Source: Amblyornis subalaris (lineage: Eukaryota > Chordata > Aves > Passeriformes > Ptilonorhynchidae). Taken from it: a DNA stretch of 64,000 nucleotides. The stretch covers positions 5,412,697-5,476,696 of the forward strand of contig JACAXG010000014.1 of assembly GCA_018881555.1 (NCBI GenBank). Direction: 5' to 3'. Shown here in pieces: positions 38,701-52,515 of this stretch (positions are counted from its first letter, which is position 1; each line of letters starts with the position of its first letter). The notes under the pieces were generated by a model. The model saw only the letters and a program-made list of their open reading frames with translations. It did no database searches and had not been told where the DNA came from. The translations under genes were made by a program, and so were the position numbers.

Positions 38701-41700
38701 TGAACTTAACAAATTGAAAGAGGTGAACTTTCTTTCCTCAGTAACTCTCTCCTGAGTAAGGAACAAGAACATAAGTACTTTAACTGTCAAGCGATGTTCT
38801 ACACNGGTGCCTACAAATATAAAGTTATGCACATGTTATGTTAGAAGCTGGGAAATCATATAAAGATTAATCAAGCCAGCACATCAACTCATTGTGTCCC
38901 ACTGATCCTCCGCTGAAAACAGCTGGTATTTTGCTAGGAGTACTTTGCCAGAAATGGGACGTGATTCAATATTGCAGCGTCAGAGATTGCCTTTGTTCAC
39001 TGCAGCAATCCTCGGAGTCAGCAGAATCACTGTTGGGTATAAATACATTTTCTGACAAATCTCAAGCAGACCAAGAATGCAGTCCCTTGCAATCAGCAGA
39101 TGTGCTTTACATTCAGTGACTTTGTCAGGATGTTGCTTTAGATGGATGGTAATTACTGATGTGTCATTTGGGGTGTGCTGTTGAGCAAAGTCCATTAAAA
39201 CTCAATTTGTTTCATCAGTTAGCACCCAGCTTACATTATGCAGTGTGTCAAAAGAGCATTCACACTGGAATTGTAAAGGTGGGCATGTGGTTGAGAAAAA
39301 ATCTTCGAAATGCAATGACACAATAATTCTGTATTTCGTTGCTTAGGACCACCAGATCCTATTTCTGGCCTTGGAAATCAGAGCCAGGTTCAACTGCCTC
39401 TTCCACCCCAGCTTTCCTCTATAATCTTGGCAGGTCACTCCCCTCTTTGCTGCTGTCTCCTTGTCCCTATGAATTGAGTATTGTTATTAACTTAGGATTC
39501 AGGGTGAGGATAAAAACATAACATACTGTAAACCATCCAGAGTCATTCAGGGCAACATATANATGTCATAGAAAAGAAGAACACTTATAGACCACTCATA
39601 TTTTGTTCCCTCAACCTTCTCCTTTAAGGAGCAGATCATGACTGAAATCAAGGAAGACCCTGGGACTTGGGTTTGCTTAGGTGCCATATGGAAATGTCTG
39701 ACTCAGAGAAGGGAGAGGTAGCAGGTGCTGTGCAAGGAGCAGCTCCAGGAGAACACAGTATCCTCTAACTGGCTACTCCAGGTTTTTTGAATCTTTTTTT
39801 TTTAAGATTATGTTGCTGCAATACCATTGGCAGAAATCTGCTCCTTTCAATCTACTGAAAAGCTGTAAATTGAATTGGTTTAATAAACCCTCTTTTAACG
39901 TTATTTCCTCTTCCCAACTTTTTTCTTCCACGTGTTGATTCATTTCCTTTGCACATACCCTAAGAACACTCTTTGTTATCTCCTAATGAAGTTAAGCCCA
40001 GAGCTTGGTGAGGTTTTAAGCCATTTACAATAACAAACACCATCTAAAATCACCTGTTAATACTTACTGTCTGCAATCTTTATTTTCAGATNAGGTGGTC
40101 TTTAGTCCTGTGAGTTCATCCCTCCTGCCTTCAATTGATGTACATGAATGAGGTTTACTGGCGCGGTCCTGCTTTCCATAGCAAATGACATTTCTTGGAT
40201 GGAAGTGGAACATTTTCCCATTGTAAATAACACAGATAGAACTGTGCTGTCCATGCAAAAAGTATTGGGCTTAGTGACAAGCTTTGCATACAAAACAAAA
40301 TCCCTTGAAGGCCCAAATTCTGTGACTTTTCTCCCCTTGAGTGTATCTTCCTGTGCAATTAAGGAGGCTGTTTTCAGTTACTTAAGAGAAATAAGTGGAG
40401 GAGAATAGAGCCCTAAGAAATGAACATTACTTATCCCAAAAGGGACCTAGCGAGAATCGAAGCTTAAAAGGGTCTACACAGTTTAATTCATGTACCATCT
40501 GTTTTTGGGAAAATTAGCACAGATTAGATTTTCCAACTCATCTGAGGCTAAGAAAGTGCCTTTAGAACCTGTAGTATTTGCTTAAGTATTAAAAACAAAT
40601 TAGCACCATTTCACTTACCGTGTGAATCCTGTGCACATTAGTTCCCTTTGGAGTAAGCTATAAGAATTGTAACAGCAGAAAGGCAAAGTGATGCCTCTCA
40701 GAGAGCTACTCCTTGCCATAATGTTTCCTAGCTGCTTTACAGAAATGCTTGACATTCTTGTGCTCTTCTGAGCACTGTTTTGTTGGACGTGACCATTCTG
40801 TATAAATTCAGTTATTGCTCGGGGCCNAGAATGTGCTCCCTGTGACCTCTGACTGGTGTTCCTACTCTCNGTTTGGCTGTAAGTGGGTGTTGTAAGCTCA
40901 AAGACATCTAATTTAACTCAAAAGTGAGTTACAAAGGAATATAACCCTCATTCTCAAAGACTGTGTAATTGCATTGTATCAAACTATTACATCATAATTA
41001 CAGGATAACTTTCAAAAAAGAAAAAAAGTTATATTTTTAAATACATGACAGAAACATGAAATAATTTCGGTTTTCTTGCTTTAGTTTTCCTCACTTTGCT
41101 ATGACCAGATTTCTGTGTTCTGATGGCAAAAATGTGGAACTAGCCCTGCTGAATGAGGCTGTTNTGATACTCTCCAAATAGGCAATATTGAATACCAGGC
41201 TTCCTGCTGTGGACCAAATATAGGGGCAGTAAATGCAAAGTTAGCATCTTTAACATTGTATTTACCTCAGCTGGACTCCATTTTTCTTTCACTCTGTTGC
41301 AGAAATCTTTAAATGTAGGGCAATCTCAGTTATTGGGAGCTGGATGGCACATGTACACACATTTTTCTTTTCAAAGATTTCCAGGCTCTTACTTCAGCTT
41401 CCAGTCATCTCACATACTTAATTATACAAAACATCAATTATTTTATGCTACCCATTAAATATTACTTAGACACTTTGTTGATGCTGTATGTTTGACGCTG
41501 GATCTATGAATGTAGTTACTAATGTGATGCTTTTACACATCTCAAAAGATTAAAGGCCTGGAATTACACCCTTGCTTGGTTTGAACTGGCAAGTTTTCTT
41601 GATTTGACTAAAATTACATTTAGCAGAGCAATGAGCCTGGTCCATCATTTTCAGATGAAGTAGTGATAATGCACATGGTACTCAGAGTAGAATAAAGCAT

Positions 41701-44700
41701 CCAACAGAAAACCAGAGCTCTGCATTCAGTTGAGGTTGCAATAGGTTAACCTTTCAAAGAATTCTCTAATTNTAATTAAACAGAGTGAAAATGTGACCAA
41801 ATAAAGATTTTGGATTGTTATTGCAAACAGTACAGGGGGTTTTGTGCTGGTACTGTTCTGGAGAATGGAATTTCATTTAGTGAATCCTGGAGATTAACAC
41901 ACTGATACTATGAGCCTGTGTGTGCCCACGTGTAAAACTAGTATTTTTCACTAACAACTCTAAACAAAGGTGTTTCAGCTTTGTTTTTGTGGTATCAAGG
42001 TGCCAACTGGAAAGTGAAACTCTTGAGTACTACAAGGCTTGTTCTTCTGGTACTCCAGGAACCCACTGTGAGTTAATCGGTGATTTTTCACAGACGACAT
42101 CTAATCTATAAGTATAAATTACTTTTCACTCTTATTATGCCTTAATTGAAGTGCACCAATGTGAAACTGCAATAGATGGAGCTTCAGTAATTCTAGCCTC
42201 AATTAACTTTGTGTGGATTTGAGTCTTTTTTCCTTCCTTTTCCTTGGACTAAGGACAATTCTTTGACATCTTGTATTTATTTAAATTATTGCTAGAAAAG
42301 TTGGGGCATATGCATGTGACGAGGTATTCTACAAAACCACTCTGAAAAGACAGGCAGGAATTGTGTGTATGATTTATAAATTAATACATATCTTTTATGT
42401 CCTACTGTTTTGTTTAACAGCTGTACCATCAGCAGTAGCCAAATCCCTCAGGATTCTGCTGGGGAGGAATAGTTTAATAGCAATCATTGTTTGGGTAAAT
42501 GGCAGTTACCATCTCTGTAACAGCTACCCTCATCCCATCCTTGGCTTTTCTGCAGCTCCCTGCCTTTAAGACACAAAATGTGTGTTGCAGCAGAGTAAAA
42601 TCACAGTGAGGAAATAAAGCACCTTGCTGTCTGGAACAGGAAATCCAGACACAGCAGAAAGCAAAAATTGTACTAGGAGAGGTAGGATGCTGGGTAGGAA
42701 AAGAACAGGCATATGGTGATGCAGTTAATTCTTAGTTACTTCACATTTTACCAGAACTGATATATATTTACCAGAAAATTAGATTTGATGCTTCTATCTG
42801 GGCATATATGCTCTGACAAATGTTTCTGGTGTTCAGTTAATAGCAGTGAAAACAGCATAAGAATCTCACTAGCACAAGCCTGTGGATTAAAATAGTTGTT
42901 TGCAACATATTTTTGTCACAGACCTCCCCAAGTTTTCCCTCGTGGCTCAGATGGTCATAAAGTATGTTTGTGTTTGCTTTTTAATTCCTTTGCTCTTCTG
43001 AGTGATCTTTTGCCACTNATAAATAGCCCACAGACTTTGAGAGGCCAACAGGTACAAGTGGAAAACCTGCTGTATTTCTTGGCTTTCTCACTGTTGGACA
43101 AGTCCTGTTCTCTGAGTAAGGACATATCCAGGCTCCTGACCACTGTGGTGGCACTGCACCCGGTGTTGCAGCAGGGAAGCAGGGGTGGGTGTGATGCCAC
43201 AGGTAGGACAAGGAGTGTGTCACCCCCANAGCGTCTGCAGAGAGCAGGTTGTTCTCACTGGGGGAAAAATATTGCCACAAATTCCCTAGGATCTGGCAAG
43301 TAATAAATTGAGGGTGTGCCCCAAGCGTATTTCAAAGAGCACAGAGGACACAGATATAAATCCACGTGAACAACAGACGTACCAGAATGATGTTGATGCT
43401 GATTAAAGAGGATTAAGCTTTGCAAAAAGAGCAGGGGAGAGGAAAGGTGGAGGAANAGAGAAAGGACGATAGAAAAGTTTTATTTCTCAGGCTTTCTCAA
43501 AACTTATTTAAATTCCCAGTACGTCTAAAGGGTCTGTGTTCACTGAGCAGCCTACACAAGTCAGATCTCGATTATTTAAGTCTCATGTGTTGTTTAACTC
43601 ACACATTCAAAAGCAAGGCAGCATTTTTGTGATGGTCTGCTCTGACCTCTACCTGTATTCTCCATTCATAAAACCTTCCTGAATTGAATCTTATCTCAGC
43701 AGTGACATATTCAGAAGGCCTCCAGTTCTGATTTAAGAATGCAAGCAATGACATACTGAGTGGAGTTCTTCATAAATTNGTCCAATGGTTAATCTTTTCT
43801 ATTTATTTTCAAATAAGGAGATTTGAGTTCACAGTAAGTTGGCACCATAATTTCTGTGTTCTGATTGAAAGATTGCACTTCCAAAGAGCTGCTAGGCTTC
43901 TAACTAGTGATTTGCATATGCAGTTTTACATGAAGATTTCTAACTTCCTTTTCATCAGCTCGTAGAATATATATTAGCATTGATTGGACCCTCATTGCAA
44001 GTCTCAACACTGGGAAGAAGTATCAAAATTTATGGNGCTGTCCCTCTCAATGGAACTCTTAATTAGGATTTTTTTTTTTTATTTCTAAAGTATGAATTTT
44101 CCCTTCTAGTGAAATTAAACCCATTCTTTCTCTCCTTTACACATACAGTCAAAATTCTGAAAAACTGCATAATATTACTGAAAAAAAAAAGGCACTATGA
44201 TGCAGCCAGAATGACCATTATAAAGTAAAGATGATTTCCAGGCTAAAGTCAGAAAAAATGTTCTCTGGCATGTAATAATCAATTAAAATATATTACTTAA
44301 AAGATGCTTTTGAAAGTTGAATCTGAACTGCATGTAGTTCTAAGTAGCTACACATATTACACAGCTTATTATACAGCAAAAATTTCTCAAATATATTGGG
44401 TAGAAAGATTTTCATGTCCCATTTGGCCTGTCTTCAGATAATGAACTCATTTTTCCCAAATCCTGAATGAAAATGGAAAGCAGAATTTTATGGGGTCAAT
44501 TTTGATCTTGGAAGCCTTGCACATTAAGAACATTGATATTTGTTAACTCTCCTCTGTAAAACCTTTTCCTGGTTTGTAGCTGCTGCCTTTAATTGTACCA
44601 TGCAAAGTTGAAAGTTATGGGATATTGCATGATAGGCCAGCATATCCTAATGCCTGGCCCCTGAGCTCGCTGCTGAAAATGGGGGTGCTGAGAGACCATA

Positions 44701-46054
44701 GTGAAGGATAGATATTTGGTGCAGTGTGCTTTGGGCTGCTTAATTTTGCATTTTGCACTACTTGAAGTAAGTAGGACTGGAACAGCTGCGCACTCAATCC
44801 TGGTGAAGATAAGAATCTCTCCCTCGGGGCATTGCTTTCTTCTGCCAAGTAGGACAGTCAAGTGCTGGATTTGGCTTTGGACTTTTCTGTTCTCTCATGC
44901 AGCCTTTCNTTATCATTTGGGCTTTGGCTGAGTGTTTTGAAAGGATCAGTCTGTGTTTGATTTTTATTATTTCACACATTATCCTGTAAGATTTTGTTTT
45001 GCTCATACTGTCTTTTAGAGATGATTTTATTTATATTTTTCTTAAAGTTCTCAGGCNCTGTTTCATAAGAGCATTGCTAGTGGATTACTTAGTAATATAA
45101 AGTAGTTCATTTCCTGTGAAAACTTTGTATGCAACTTTTCAGTACTTAAAACTAAAACTTGACTTGTCCTAGAGCATGACTCAGCCATGTACTAATAACT
45201 ATGATTNTTACCTTGTGAAAGGCACTTAAGCAGATGTTATCTGCTGGCAGCAGAATTTCTTGTTTTTTTCAAAAATAAGAATATTCATAGATATCTGCTA
45301 TTTTCTGTAGCAAACCCCATCTTTTTTTCTTGTATTTTTCAAAGAAGAGGAGACATTAAAATCTAAAGGTACTCCAGCTGCCTCCTGTGTCCACCCATGC
45401 CATAATGTCATTCATCAGTTCTTACGGCTCACTTCTACTTTCTAATGTGTGTCAGCGCATCTCACTTAAAATCTTGTGAAATTACCGTCTCAAGCTGTGT
45501 TTCTGAAACTGGACTCGCCTCCTCCTTTCCTTTTTTCCTTTTACAGCGTATCCAGAAATCGGTATTAAAGATCCCGTCTAGTGGACTGGCCCTATTGCTT
45601 ACAGAGCTCTCAAAGTGCCTCTGAGATTGTTATCAGATTTCATTTGACTTCAGTAAAGATCATCTATAAGAAGTTACTGTAGACCTGATCTCTCGTGTGA
45701 TCGTCTGGGCCTGGCTTTGAGCAGGGAGGGCAAGCAGAGGGCAGCTGGAGCCCCTTTGATCCCTGACCCACACCACAACCCCCTGTGCAGCCACGGGATT
45801 GTCCCAGGGACAGGGCTGGCACATCAATATCCTGACAAATAACCACGATTTGAGAGCCTGCCCTCAACTGTCCTGACACGACAGAAAAGGCAGAGTGGGA
45901 CATAACCACGTGAGGAAGAGGCTGATACAGATTTTCAAAGCACTCTCAGATTTTATCATCTCTTTACTGAAACTTTAAAGGCAAAGAGAGTCACCTTCTT
46001 CTCACAGCCTTCAAAGAATGCTGGGTTTATAATCTGTTTCAACATCTACAGGAT

Positions 46055-46290
46055 ACTTAGAATTACAGAATAATGGAATGGTTTGGGTTGGAAGGGGCCT
46101 TAAAGATCATCTCATTCCAACCCCTTGCCATGGGCAGGGACACCTTCCACTATCCCAGGTTGCTCCAAGTCCCATCCAACCTGGCCTTGGACACTTCCAG
46201 GGATGGGGCAGCCACAGCTTCTCTGGGCTACATGTGCCAGGGCCTCACCACCCTCACAGTCAAGAATTTCTTCAGATATCTAACCCTTTT
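46055..46290 (-). mobile_element. CR1 LINE 3' fragment, antisense to NLGN1, well preserved
   Basis: The + strand reads GAATTACAGAATAATGGAAT, then TTTGGGTTGGAAGGGGCC, AAGATCATCTCATTCCAACC, TGCCATGGGCAGGGACACCT, and TCCAGGGATGGGGCAGCCAC. It ends near CTCACAGTCAAGAATTTCTT. This is the reverse complement of a CR1 3' end. By eye it differs at only about a dozen of some 210 positions from the inverted copy at 54255-54575. Confidence 0.94.
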
Positions 46291-46519
46291 GAAGGCTCCA
46301 GCCACTCCACTGATATTAATTCAAAGAATTCAGTACCCTGGGAGGAGTGTTAAAAATTCCAGCAGTAGAAGACCAATGCTGAAAAAGCACAGCAGAGTTT
46401 ATACATCATCACATACCTTTTTCCACACACACTTACAAAATGCCAAATATATCACGACGAGCTTGTGTATTTACTGATTCAACCCTGTAAATTGTTTACT
46501 TTGGTGAAATGATTGGGAA

Positions 46520-46706
46520 TTTCCAAAGGCTGACTGTTAGAGCAGCAGCACTGGCTGGAGAAGTCATCATTCCTAGAGGGATTTAAAAGACGTGTAAATG
46601 TGGCACTTGGGGACGTGGTTTATTGGTGGGCTTGGCATTGCTGGGTGCATGGTCTTGAAGGTCTTTTCCAGCCTCAATGGTGCTATGATTCTGTGATTCT
46701 CTGGTC
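46520..46706 (+). mobile_element. CR1 LINE 3' fragment of a different subfamily, sense orientation
   Basis: AGAGGGATTTAAAAGACGTG, AAATGTGGCACTTGGGGACG, TGAAGGTCTTTTCCAGCCTC, then a tail CTATGATTCTGTGATTCTCT. The internal sequence differs from the 46055 copy, so this is another CR1 subfamily inserted about 230 bp away in opposite orientation. The left boundary is approximate. Confidence 0.88.
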
Positions 46707-48990
46707 TTAAGCAGCCAGGAAAGAGAACACAATGATGTACCATGGTACTGTTCACATCTCACGGAGTTGAGCTAAAATCTTGCACTTCTGAAATCATTAA
46801 TCTCACTACTAATGTGTGTGTGGCAGAAAGCCACAGAAACAGGTGAGAACTTTGCTAATGTTGCAATCACTTCTCTGTATATTAAATGAATTTTGTACAA
46901 AACTCCTGCTCGAGCAGCATTTTCAGAAGGTTTGCTTATCTGATTCTCAAGCAGAGGTACATTGCAGATGTCTATAGAGGAATATTTTTCATGCACTGAA
47001 TAGTTCATATTCTCCTACATTTTTCTTATGGGAGTTCCTAGTCCTTTTAGTCACCTTACCCCTTATCCATGACTAAAATATGCTGTTAAAATTAGGAAGT
47101 GCTGGTCAGCAAAGCGAGGAGCAGTCTCCTCTGCTTCATGAATATCACATATACATTAATGTTCACAGCGCTGCTGCCCACCTAAATCATTCAGATTAGT
47201 CAGCTGATGTGAATTCTAGAGAGATGGCTAAGATGAAAACAAATGTGCTCTTTAAGTTTAACCACCTCTCTTAAAATTTGCTTATCTTGCTCACATTCCT
47301 ATCTGAGCAGGTATAGTTTAAAGGGCAGTGGAAAATTTCTGTTCATGGCAATTTCCATTCAATATTAATAGAAGGTGTTGAACTAAAGACNTAAGCAAGG
47401 ANCNTGAGATCCAGAGGGAATACAAATTCTTCCCTCAAAAAATACCCTGTATTCTTCCACNATGCATTGGTGCATCTATACTTGTACCATTGAACATTTG
47501 CTTTTAACAAAATTAAAGATGGCATTTGACTGCACAGGGAATTGTAACTGGAAACCTAGCTAAATTATTATAACACATGCCTAAACAGGTGGGTAATATT
47601 AAAGCCTTAAGTGTTACTGCTTTCAGAGACACAACTCTTGGAAAAAACCCTTTAAGCATGCCAGACCAGTTTTTATATGCTCTTGTGTTTTATTTTTAGA
47701 GTAGCTGTATATTTTCTTGCAGGCAGATATTTCTTTTCGTGTCCAACAAGACATTCTGCCCCTTCCTTCCATCTGGCCATGAAGGTCACTGGGTTATCAA
47801 ACACTCACATGGACAGAACTCGTTGGAGGGTCAGTTTGGGTCTCTTGTGATGTGAAATGGCACTTTCATACCCACCAGCCTGCACCTGGTCTCTTACTGC
47901 ATCACTGGGTTGTGGCAGTCCCTTACATTAGGAAAAATTCTGTCTTTGTCTCCCTCTCTGCATTAATTTGAATCTTCAAATTAGGCCAGAACTTAAAATA
48001 ATTCAATCTACTAAGGTTTTCAACTAAGTATTTTAAGTTTCCCAAGTCCATTATTTTATTTACTCTTCAAAAATGCTGGAATCATATTAGAAAAAGATTT
48101 ATCTGAATGGCAAGCAGAAATCATTAGCCAGGCAGATAAGCCTATAAAGCATGAAAATTTATCTTAATACAAAATAGAGGGCCTGGTTGTGGCACTCTCT
48201 GCATATTTGTCTAACAGACATGTAACAGAGAAATGGTCCAAATGAGCTTAATAAATCTCTTTCTTAAACTCACAAAAGACCACATCCTCACTTCCATAAT
48301 TCTATTAGAGTCTGCTTCTCTGGAGGAGATAAAAGAAGAGATAACCTCTCCATTCAGAATATAAAATAGCAATTGTTCAGCTGATGATTGGAATATTTCC
48401 AGTAGAAGGACTTAATTATGGAACAAAATTAGCTCAATCTGACCTTTTTAGAGAATAATGCAAAACTAAGTTTTTTGCAAATGTCTTCCTGGAATAACTG
48501 AAATAAGGAATAATTTACTTCCCTTTTCTTACGAGAGCAAAAGGTGGCAGAATATGATAGCAGCGTTCTTGGTGAGATGACGATCCAAGGATACTAATAA
48601 GACAGTATTTGCAGAAAGAGATAATGTATTTCAATAGGCAGGCTGATACAGTTTAAAAACAGAGAAGCTTTCAGGCACACGAGACCTTTTCAGCACGAGC
48701 AGGTTTCCCTCTGTGACTCAAAATTGCAAGTTTAATAACTCGATAGTGTAATGGTTGTGTCATAGGCACGCACCAAAATGTATGGTATCTATATTCATTA
48801 CATACTGAAAGCTCCTCTTGGGATAAAGACAAAACAGTTTGTTCCAATCTCTGTTTTAGCTCAGTGATAAATAGGAATAAGTACCTGCACCCACAGACNG
48901 ACAGGCTGGGGATGACGCTGTGTGTTAAACCATTTCCCTATGGGTGTTTAGTTCCATGTGTTTATCTATATTGAGGCACTCCTCGCTAGG

Positions 48991-49012
48991 AAAAAGAAAA
49001 AAAAAAAAAAAA
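48991..49012. repeat. A-rich homopolymer tract
   Basis: AAAAAG followed by a run of A. No associated retroposed gene is recognisable. Confidence 0.85.
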
Positions 49013-49361
49013 CACCACAAACTGGAAAGAAAAACCTCATCTGTTTTATCAGTCCCATCTCTGATTCCGTGACATCCCGAATGCTCCCGAGCCAAGCCGA
49101 TACCACTGCGTACAAGAAAAAAGGCACGAACAGGTGGTGATATTAGCAGGCTTCTTATGGTTCTGAAAAATGAGATAGAAATGTTTCATGTCATGAGAGT
49201 CAACATCAATCACCATCCATCTTGTGCAGATATGGAAATCAGCCAATGTGGTTCTTGCTGAGGAGGCGTGAGATATTTCTTGTGCATCAGAGCTGTTGCT
49301 CTGGACACAAGTCATAATTTGTTTAATAGAGATGAATGAGGAGAATATTACTAACGCTGCC

Positions 49362-49386
49362 TTTTTTTTTTTTTTTTTTTTTTTTT
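49362..49386. repeat. T homopolymer, 25 bases
   Basis: Uninterrupted T run followed by AATAAACTG. I see no retrocopy body or target duplication around it. Confidence 0.9.
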
Positions 49387-52300
49387 AATAAACTGAAAGC
49401 TCCCCCTCCTGGCACATTCCCTGAATTGAATGCAAGGTTCCTGACGTCTACTTTTAGCAACAGGAGATTCACAAAGATTCTTTAAAATTAGTATATTTAC
49501 AGTTTCCCAAGGATTTCCCATTTCCCCATCCAGCTACAGGACTTGATGTGAACTAATTTAACACCAGGGGTTTGCCCTAAGGCTTTGCCTATAATTTTAA
49601 TCTGTTGCTTTTCCAGGCAAAGANTTATGGTTTCCACTTTGCTGCATATTATACAGAGTAAAGAAAACAATTTTCTTGCAGAAAGTGTGAGTGTTCATAT
49701 TTGTGTTCCTTCAGAGTGATTGCAGTTTCTCAGCTATGACCCCTCCATCTAATTTCCTAACAAATGCCTTGGAATAATTTTGAGAAATCTACTGGATCTC
49801 TTTGAACCAATGCTGCAGCTCCGCTGAGAGCAGATCCTGACCAGGCTCAGGGAATCTGCAAGCCAGGGAAAGGGAAAAAGCAGGGACATGTTTATGTCAC
49901 AATTTTGGTTAACTGCTGTAACTGCTCCCATCTCACTGCTGCCTGTGCTTCGAGGACTGCCAGTCCCTCTAATCCCTTAAATCAGTGCAGTCACTTACAT
50001 GCTTAATATGATGAACTGATCTGTCACTTACTTTCCACAGTCCTATACTTATGCAAAGCAAGGAGAAGACTTTCCCAGCATGTGCAGCCACAGAATCCTG
50101 TAGTTCCCATAAATTCCTACATTTTAATTTTGTTAAAGTCCCTGGTACCATCCCTCAACTCCAAGCAGGCTGACAAAGGCAGTGACACTGGTGAGGGAGC
50201 TTTCATCAGATTTGCTATCATATTCAAAGACATCATCTCTCTGTGTCCTAAAAGCTATTTATGGGGAACAACATTTTACTGGAGCGTGAAGACAAGAATG
50301 AATGTTCCTGTGCAGGCAGGATTGTACTGGGGCTAGGCTTTCACATAGCCATGCACACCAACCCTCTGGCCACACAGAGGAAAATGAAGGAGAGTGAAGC
50401 AGAGTAAAATAATGTCATAATCATCTCAACTCCGTGGTGAACTTCTATAGTAAAGTGAAAGTGAGAATGAATGAATGAATTATAACTATGACTTCCTTTC
50501 TGGGCTTTCTCCGACTATCAAGGTGGTATTTTCTTCTGTGGTAGTGATGCTGCTTTGCTTTTTATGCAGTTAAGTAATAAATATAGCAGGTTTCAGTTAT
50601 AAAATAATGGCTATTGTAAAGTCTAGCGTAAAGTAACAATTTACTGCAGATACAATGAAGTATGTCCATTAGGCTTGGTACATTAGGTCTGNAAGTGGGA
50701 GAATTGCTGGCCTGGCACCTTGTGCCACTTTCCTGTTCCCTCTCTCTGTGGTTACAAAAATCAGGATTGACCTACCCCAACAAAGCTGCTCTCCCTAAAC
50801 AGAGCAGAGCTCAGCTACTGAGGCAGTGAGGCCAATTAGCTTTCAGTGCCATTTGCAGCAAAGAAGGGCTGTAGTATNAATGTCTATACATAGGGCAGAA
50901 TAGCAAATGCAAGCTTGGCATTTGAAGCCAAATCAGAGTAATAATAAAGTAACAAATGACATGTTCACTGTATCCATGATACAGGTACATGCATGCACTT
51001 ACCTGTATTCTTGTTAAATCCTTGCTTTATAGATATATATGCACACGTGTCTTCTTAGAAATGTCTCAAAAGCTGCTTTTATTGTCATAATGAAACAGTA
51101 GGACTCCTTTGAGAGCCATTTGTCTGCAAAACTACTGTAAACTTCCTTTGAGTAGGCTGGCTGCACTCAAGAGAGTTAAATCAGTAGAACTTGGACGAGA
51201 CTAGAAGACCCACTGATATCTAATTAATGTGGAAATAATTGTTGTAATGGTTGCATTCCTCTACAAAGCATGTACTGAAAAACTGTTACACGATTTAGTG
51301 AGCACCAAATCAGTTTGAAATGCAAATGGAGGTATGGACTACTTCATAATGCTGGTAGTATTTAAACATTTGTTTATTAGGCTGAGAAAAGTGGAAATGT
51401 CAAGAAACGGGATCCAAAAGCAACNTCTTTTACCAACAGGGACTTTCTTCAAAGTTTTTACTGTACACCTTTTGGAGTCAGTGAGCTCTAATGACAAGAG
51501 TAACAGCAATGCCAAATGTGAAGGTACTGCTGGGAGCAAAGTGTGGAACAGTNGTTCCCTCACCTGACACATTCCCACACTTTTCCTCCAGCAGGAATAA
51601 AAGGGAGCAATTGTAGTGCTCTCCAGGTTACCCCTGAGCTCTTTTTGCTGTTAAGGGGTCATGGAAACAACTTAAATTGTCTTTATCCATTTAATGCAGA
51701 TTCAATTAAGTCANGTTAATGAGTACGGCATGGAGCTCAGGGAGTTGAGAGCTGCTCTCATTGTTCAACTCAGCTTGTCCTGTGACATAAGCTGCATTTT
51801 TGGGTGGATAAAAAAGTAAAAGACAATGTATTGCNAGGACAGGACCAAAGAGAGTCTACAGGGAAGTGTAATCATTGCCTCTCAGGCATGTGCAAAGCTC
51901 ATGGCTGCATCCAAGTACAGAAGTGNAACACAGAATTGACAAATCATGTACAAAACAGCTGCATCTGATCTGTTGCCTAAACTTTTACTCTTAAACGCAG
52001 TACAATCAACACAGAGACTTTGGGACTAATTTGGGACTAATAAACCTGTTAAGATTTAGATGAGTATTTTGTCTGGGATGTATCTTCATCTTTGCTACAT
52101 AAATATACCATGGACAAAATAGTGAATACAGANTATTTGTATTTCAGGAAGAATGCAAAATTTTTCCCAGGAACTATGGAAAATTTTGTAGTCGCATGAT
52201 ATTTAATGGCATATACTTTTGAAATCTTACTTGGAAGATTTTATCAGGGTTACTCAGAAGAGCACTCACTAACCCTTTCTCTTTTCATTTACATTAACAG

Positions 52301-52513
52301 GGTTTCTGAGCACTGGGGACCAAGCAGCAAAAGGAAATTATGGCCTCCTTGATCTAATTCAAGCTTTGCGATGGACTAGTGAAAATATTGGGTTCTTTGG
52401 TGGTGACCCATTAAGAATCACAGTTTTTGGATCTGGTGCAGGCGGTTCATGCGTCAATCTGTTGACTTTATCCCATTATTCTGAAGGTAACCGTTGGAGC
52501 AATTCAACCAAAG
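52301..52513 (+). CDS. NLGN1: Neuroligin-1 coding exon carrying alternative splice site B (long form)
   Basis: This internal exon encodes part of the extracellular cholinesterase-like domain of the synaptic adhesion protein neuroligin-1. The acceptor is seen directly: CTAAC at 52269-52273 as a branch-point candidate, then a pyrimidine-rich tract and AACAG ending at 52300. The first two bases (GG) complete a split codon, and the frame then reads [17 protein letters not shown] through to HYSEG. The nucleophile-elbow region reads FGSGAGGS. Active esterases have GxSxG here, so the catalytic serine is replaced by glycine, as is known for neuroligins. The exon can end at 52486 (186 bp) or 52513 (213 bp), and both leave phase 1. 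The 27 extra bases encode NRWSNSTKG in place of a direct SEG-LFQR junction and contain an N-S-T glycosylation sequon. That insert is characteristic of NLGN1 and absent from its paralogues, which fixes the gene identity. The upstream exons lie outside the window. There are no Ns in this exon. Confidence 0.97.
52487..52488 (+). other. NLGN1: Proximal alternative 5' splice site (SSB insert skipped)
   Basis: The context is GAAG|GTAACC. Using this donor ends the exon at 52486 and joins codon base G to GA at 57382, giving S-E-G-L-F, the insert-minus form. The donor is weak because it lacks G at intron position +5. Confidence 0.85.
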
Positions 52514-52515
52514 GT
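52514..52515 (+). other. NLGN1: Distal alternative 5' splice site (SSB insert included)
   Basis: The context is AAAG|GTATTA, exactly 27 bases beyond the proximal donor. Using it keeps nine extra codons and joins in frame as T-K-G-L-F. It also lacks +5 G, so neither donor is near consensus. Two weak, closely spaced donors suggest that trans-acting factors decide between them. Confidence 0.88.

Larger units (their letters stand above)
15593..46054 (+). other. NLGN1 intron, central 30 kb, no gene recognised
   Basis: AT-rich non-coding sequence with T tracts at about 18746-18762, 24259-24274 and 32093-32111. Small tandem duplications lie at 16426-16477 and 35733-35776, and a perfect hairpin at 35642-35667. 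A TTG/TTA repeat lies near 23270-23292 next to a cluster of Ns. Several stretches look like conserved non-coding elements by eye (listed in findings), but conservation cannot be tested here. None of the open frames shows a recognisable protein or splice-flanked exon structure. Confidence 0.7.
46707..52300 (+). other. NLGN1: NLGN1 intron, last 5.6 kb before the SSB exon
   Basis: AT-rich sequence with A tract 48991-49012, T tract 49362-49386, a short GAAT repeat at 50464-50480 and an 11-base tandem duplication at 52020-52041. It ends in a good branch point, pyrimidine-rich tract and acceptor for the exon at 52301. No gene is recognised. Confidence 0.85.

Noticed and set aside
42896..43303. 135-codon + strand frame in the intron
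   Set aside because: It contains Ns, shows no recognisable domain, and overlapping frames of similar length exist on the other strand.
46073..46477. 134-codon frame over the CR1 copy
   Set aside because: It is an antisense reading of the CR1 3' end, which is non-coding there; the same chance frame recurs at the 54-kb copy.
49362..49386. Poly(T) as the tail of a retroposed gene on the minus strand
   Set aside because: No recognisable gene body or target duplication flanks it.
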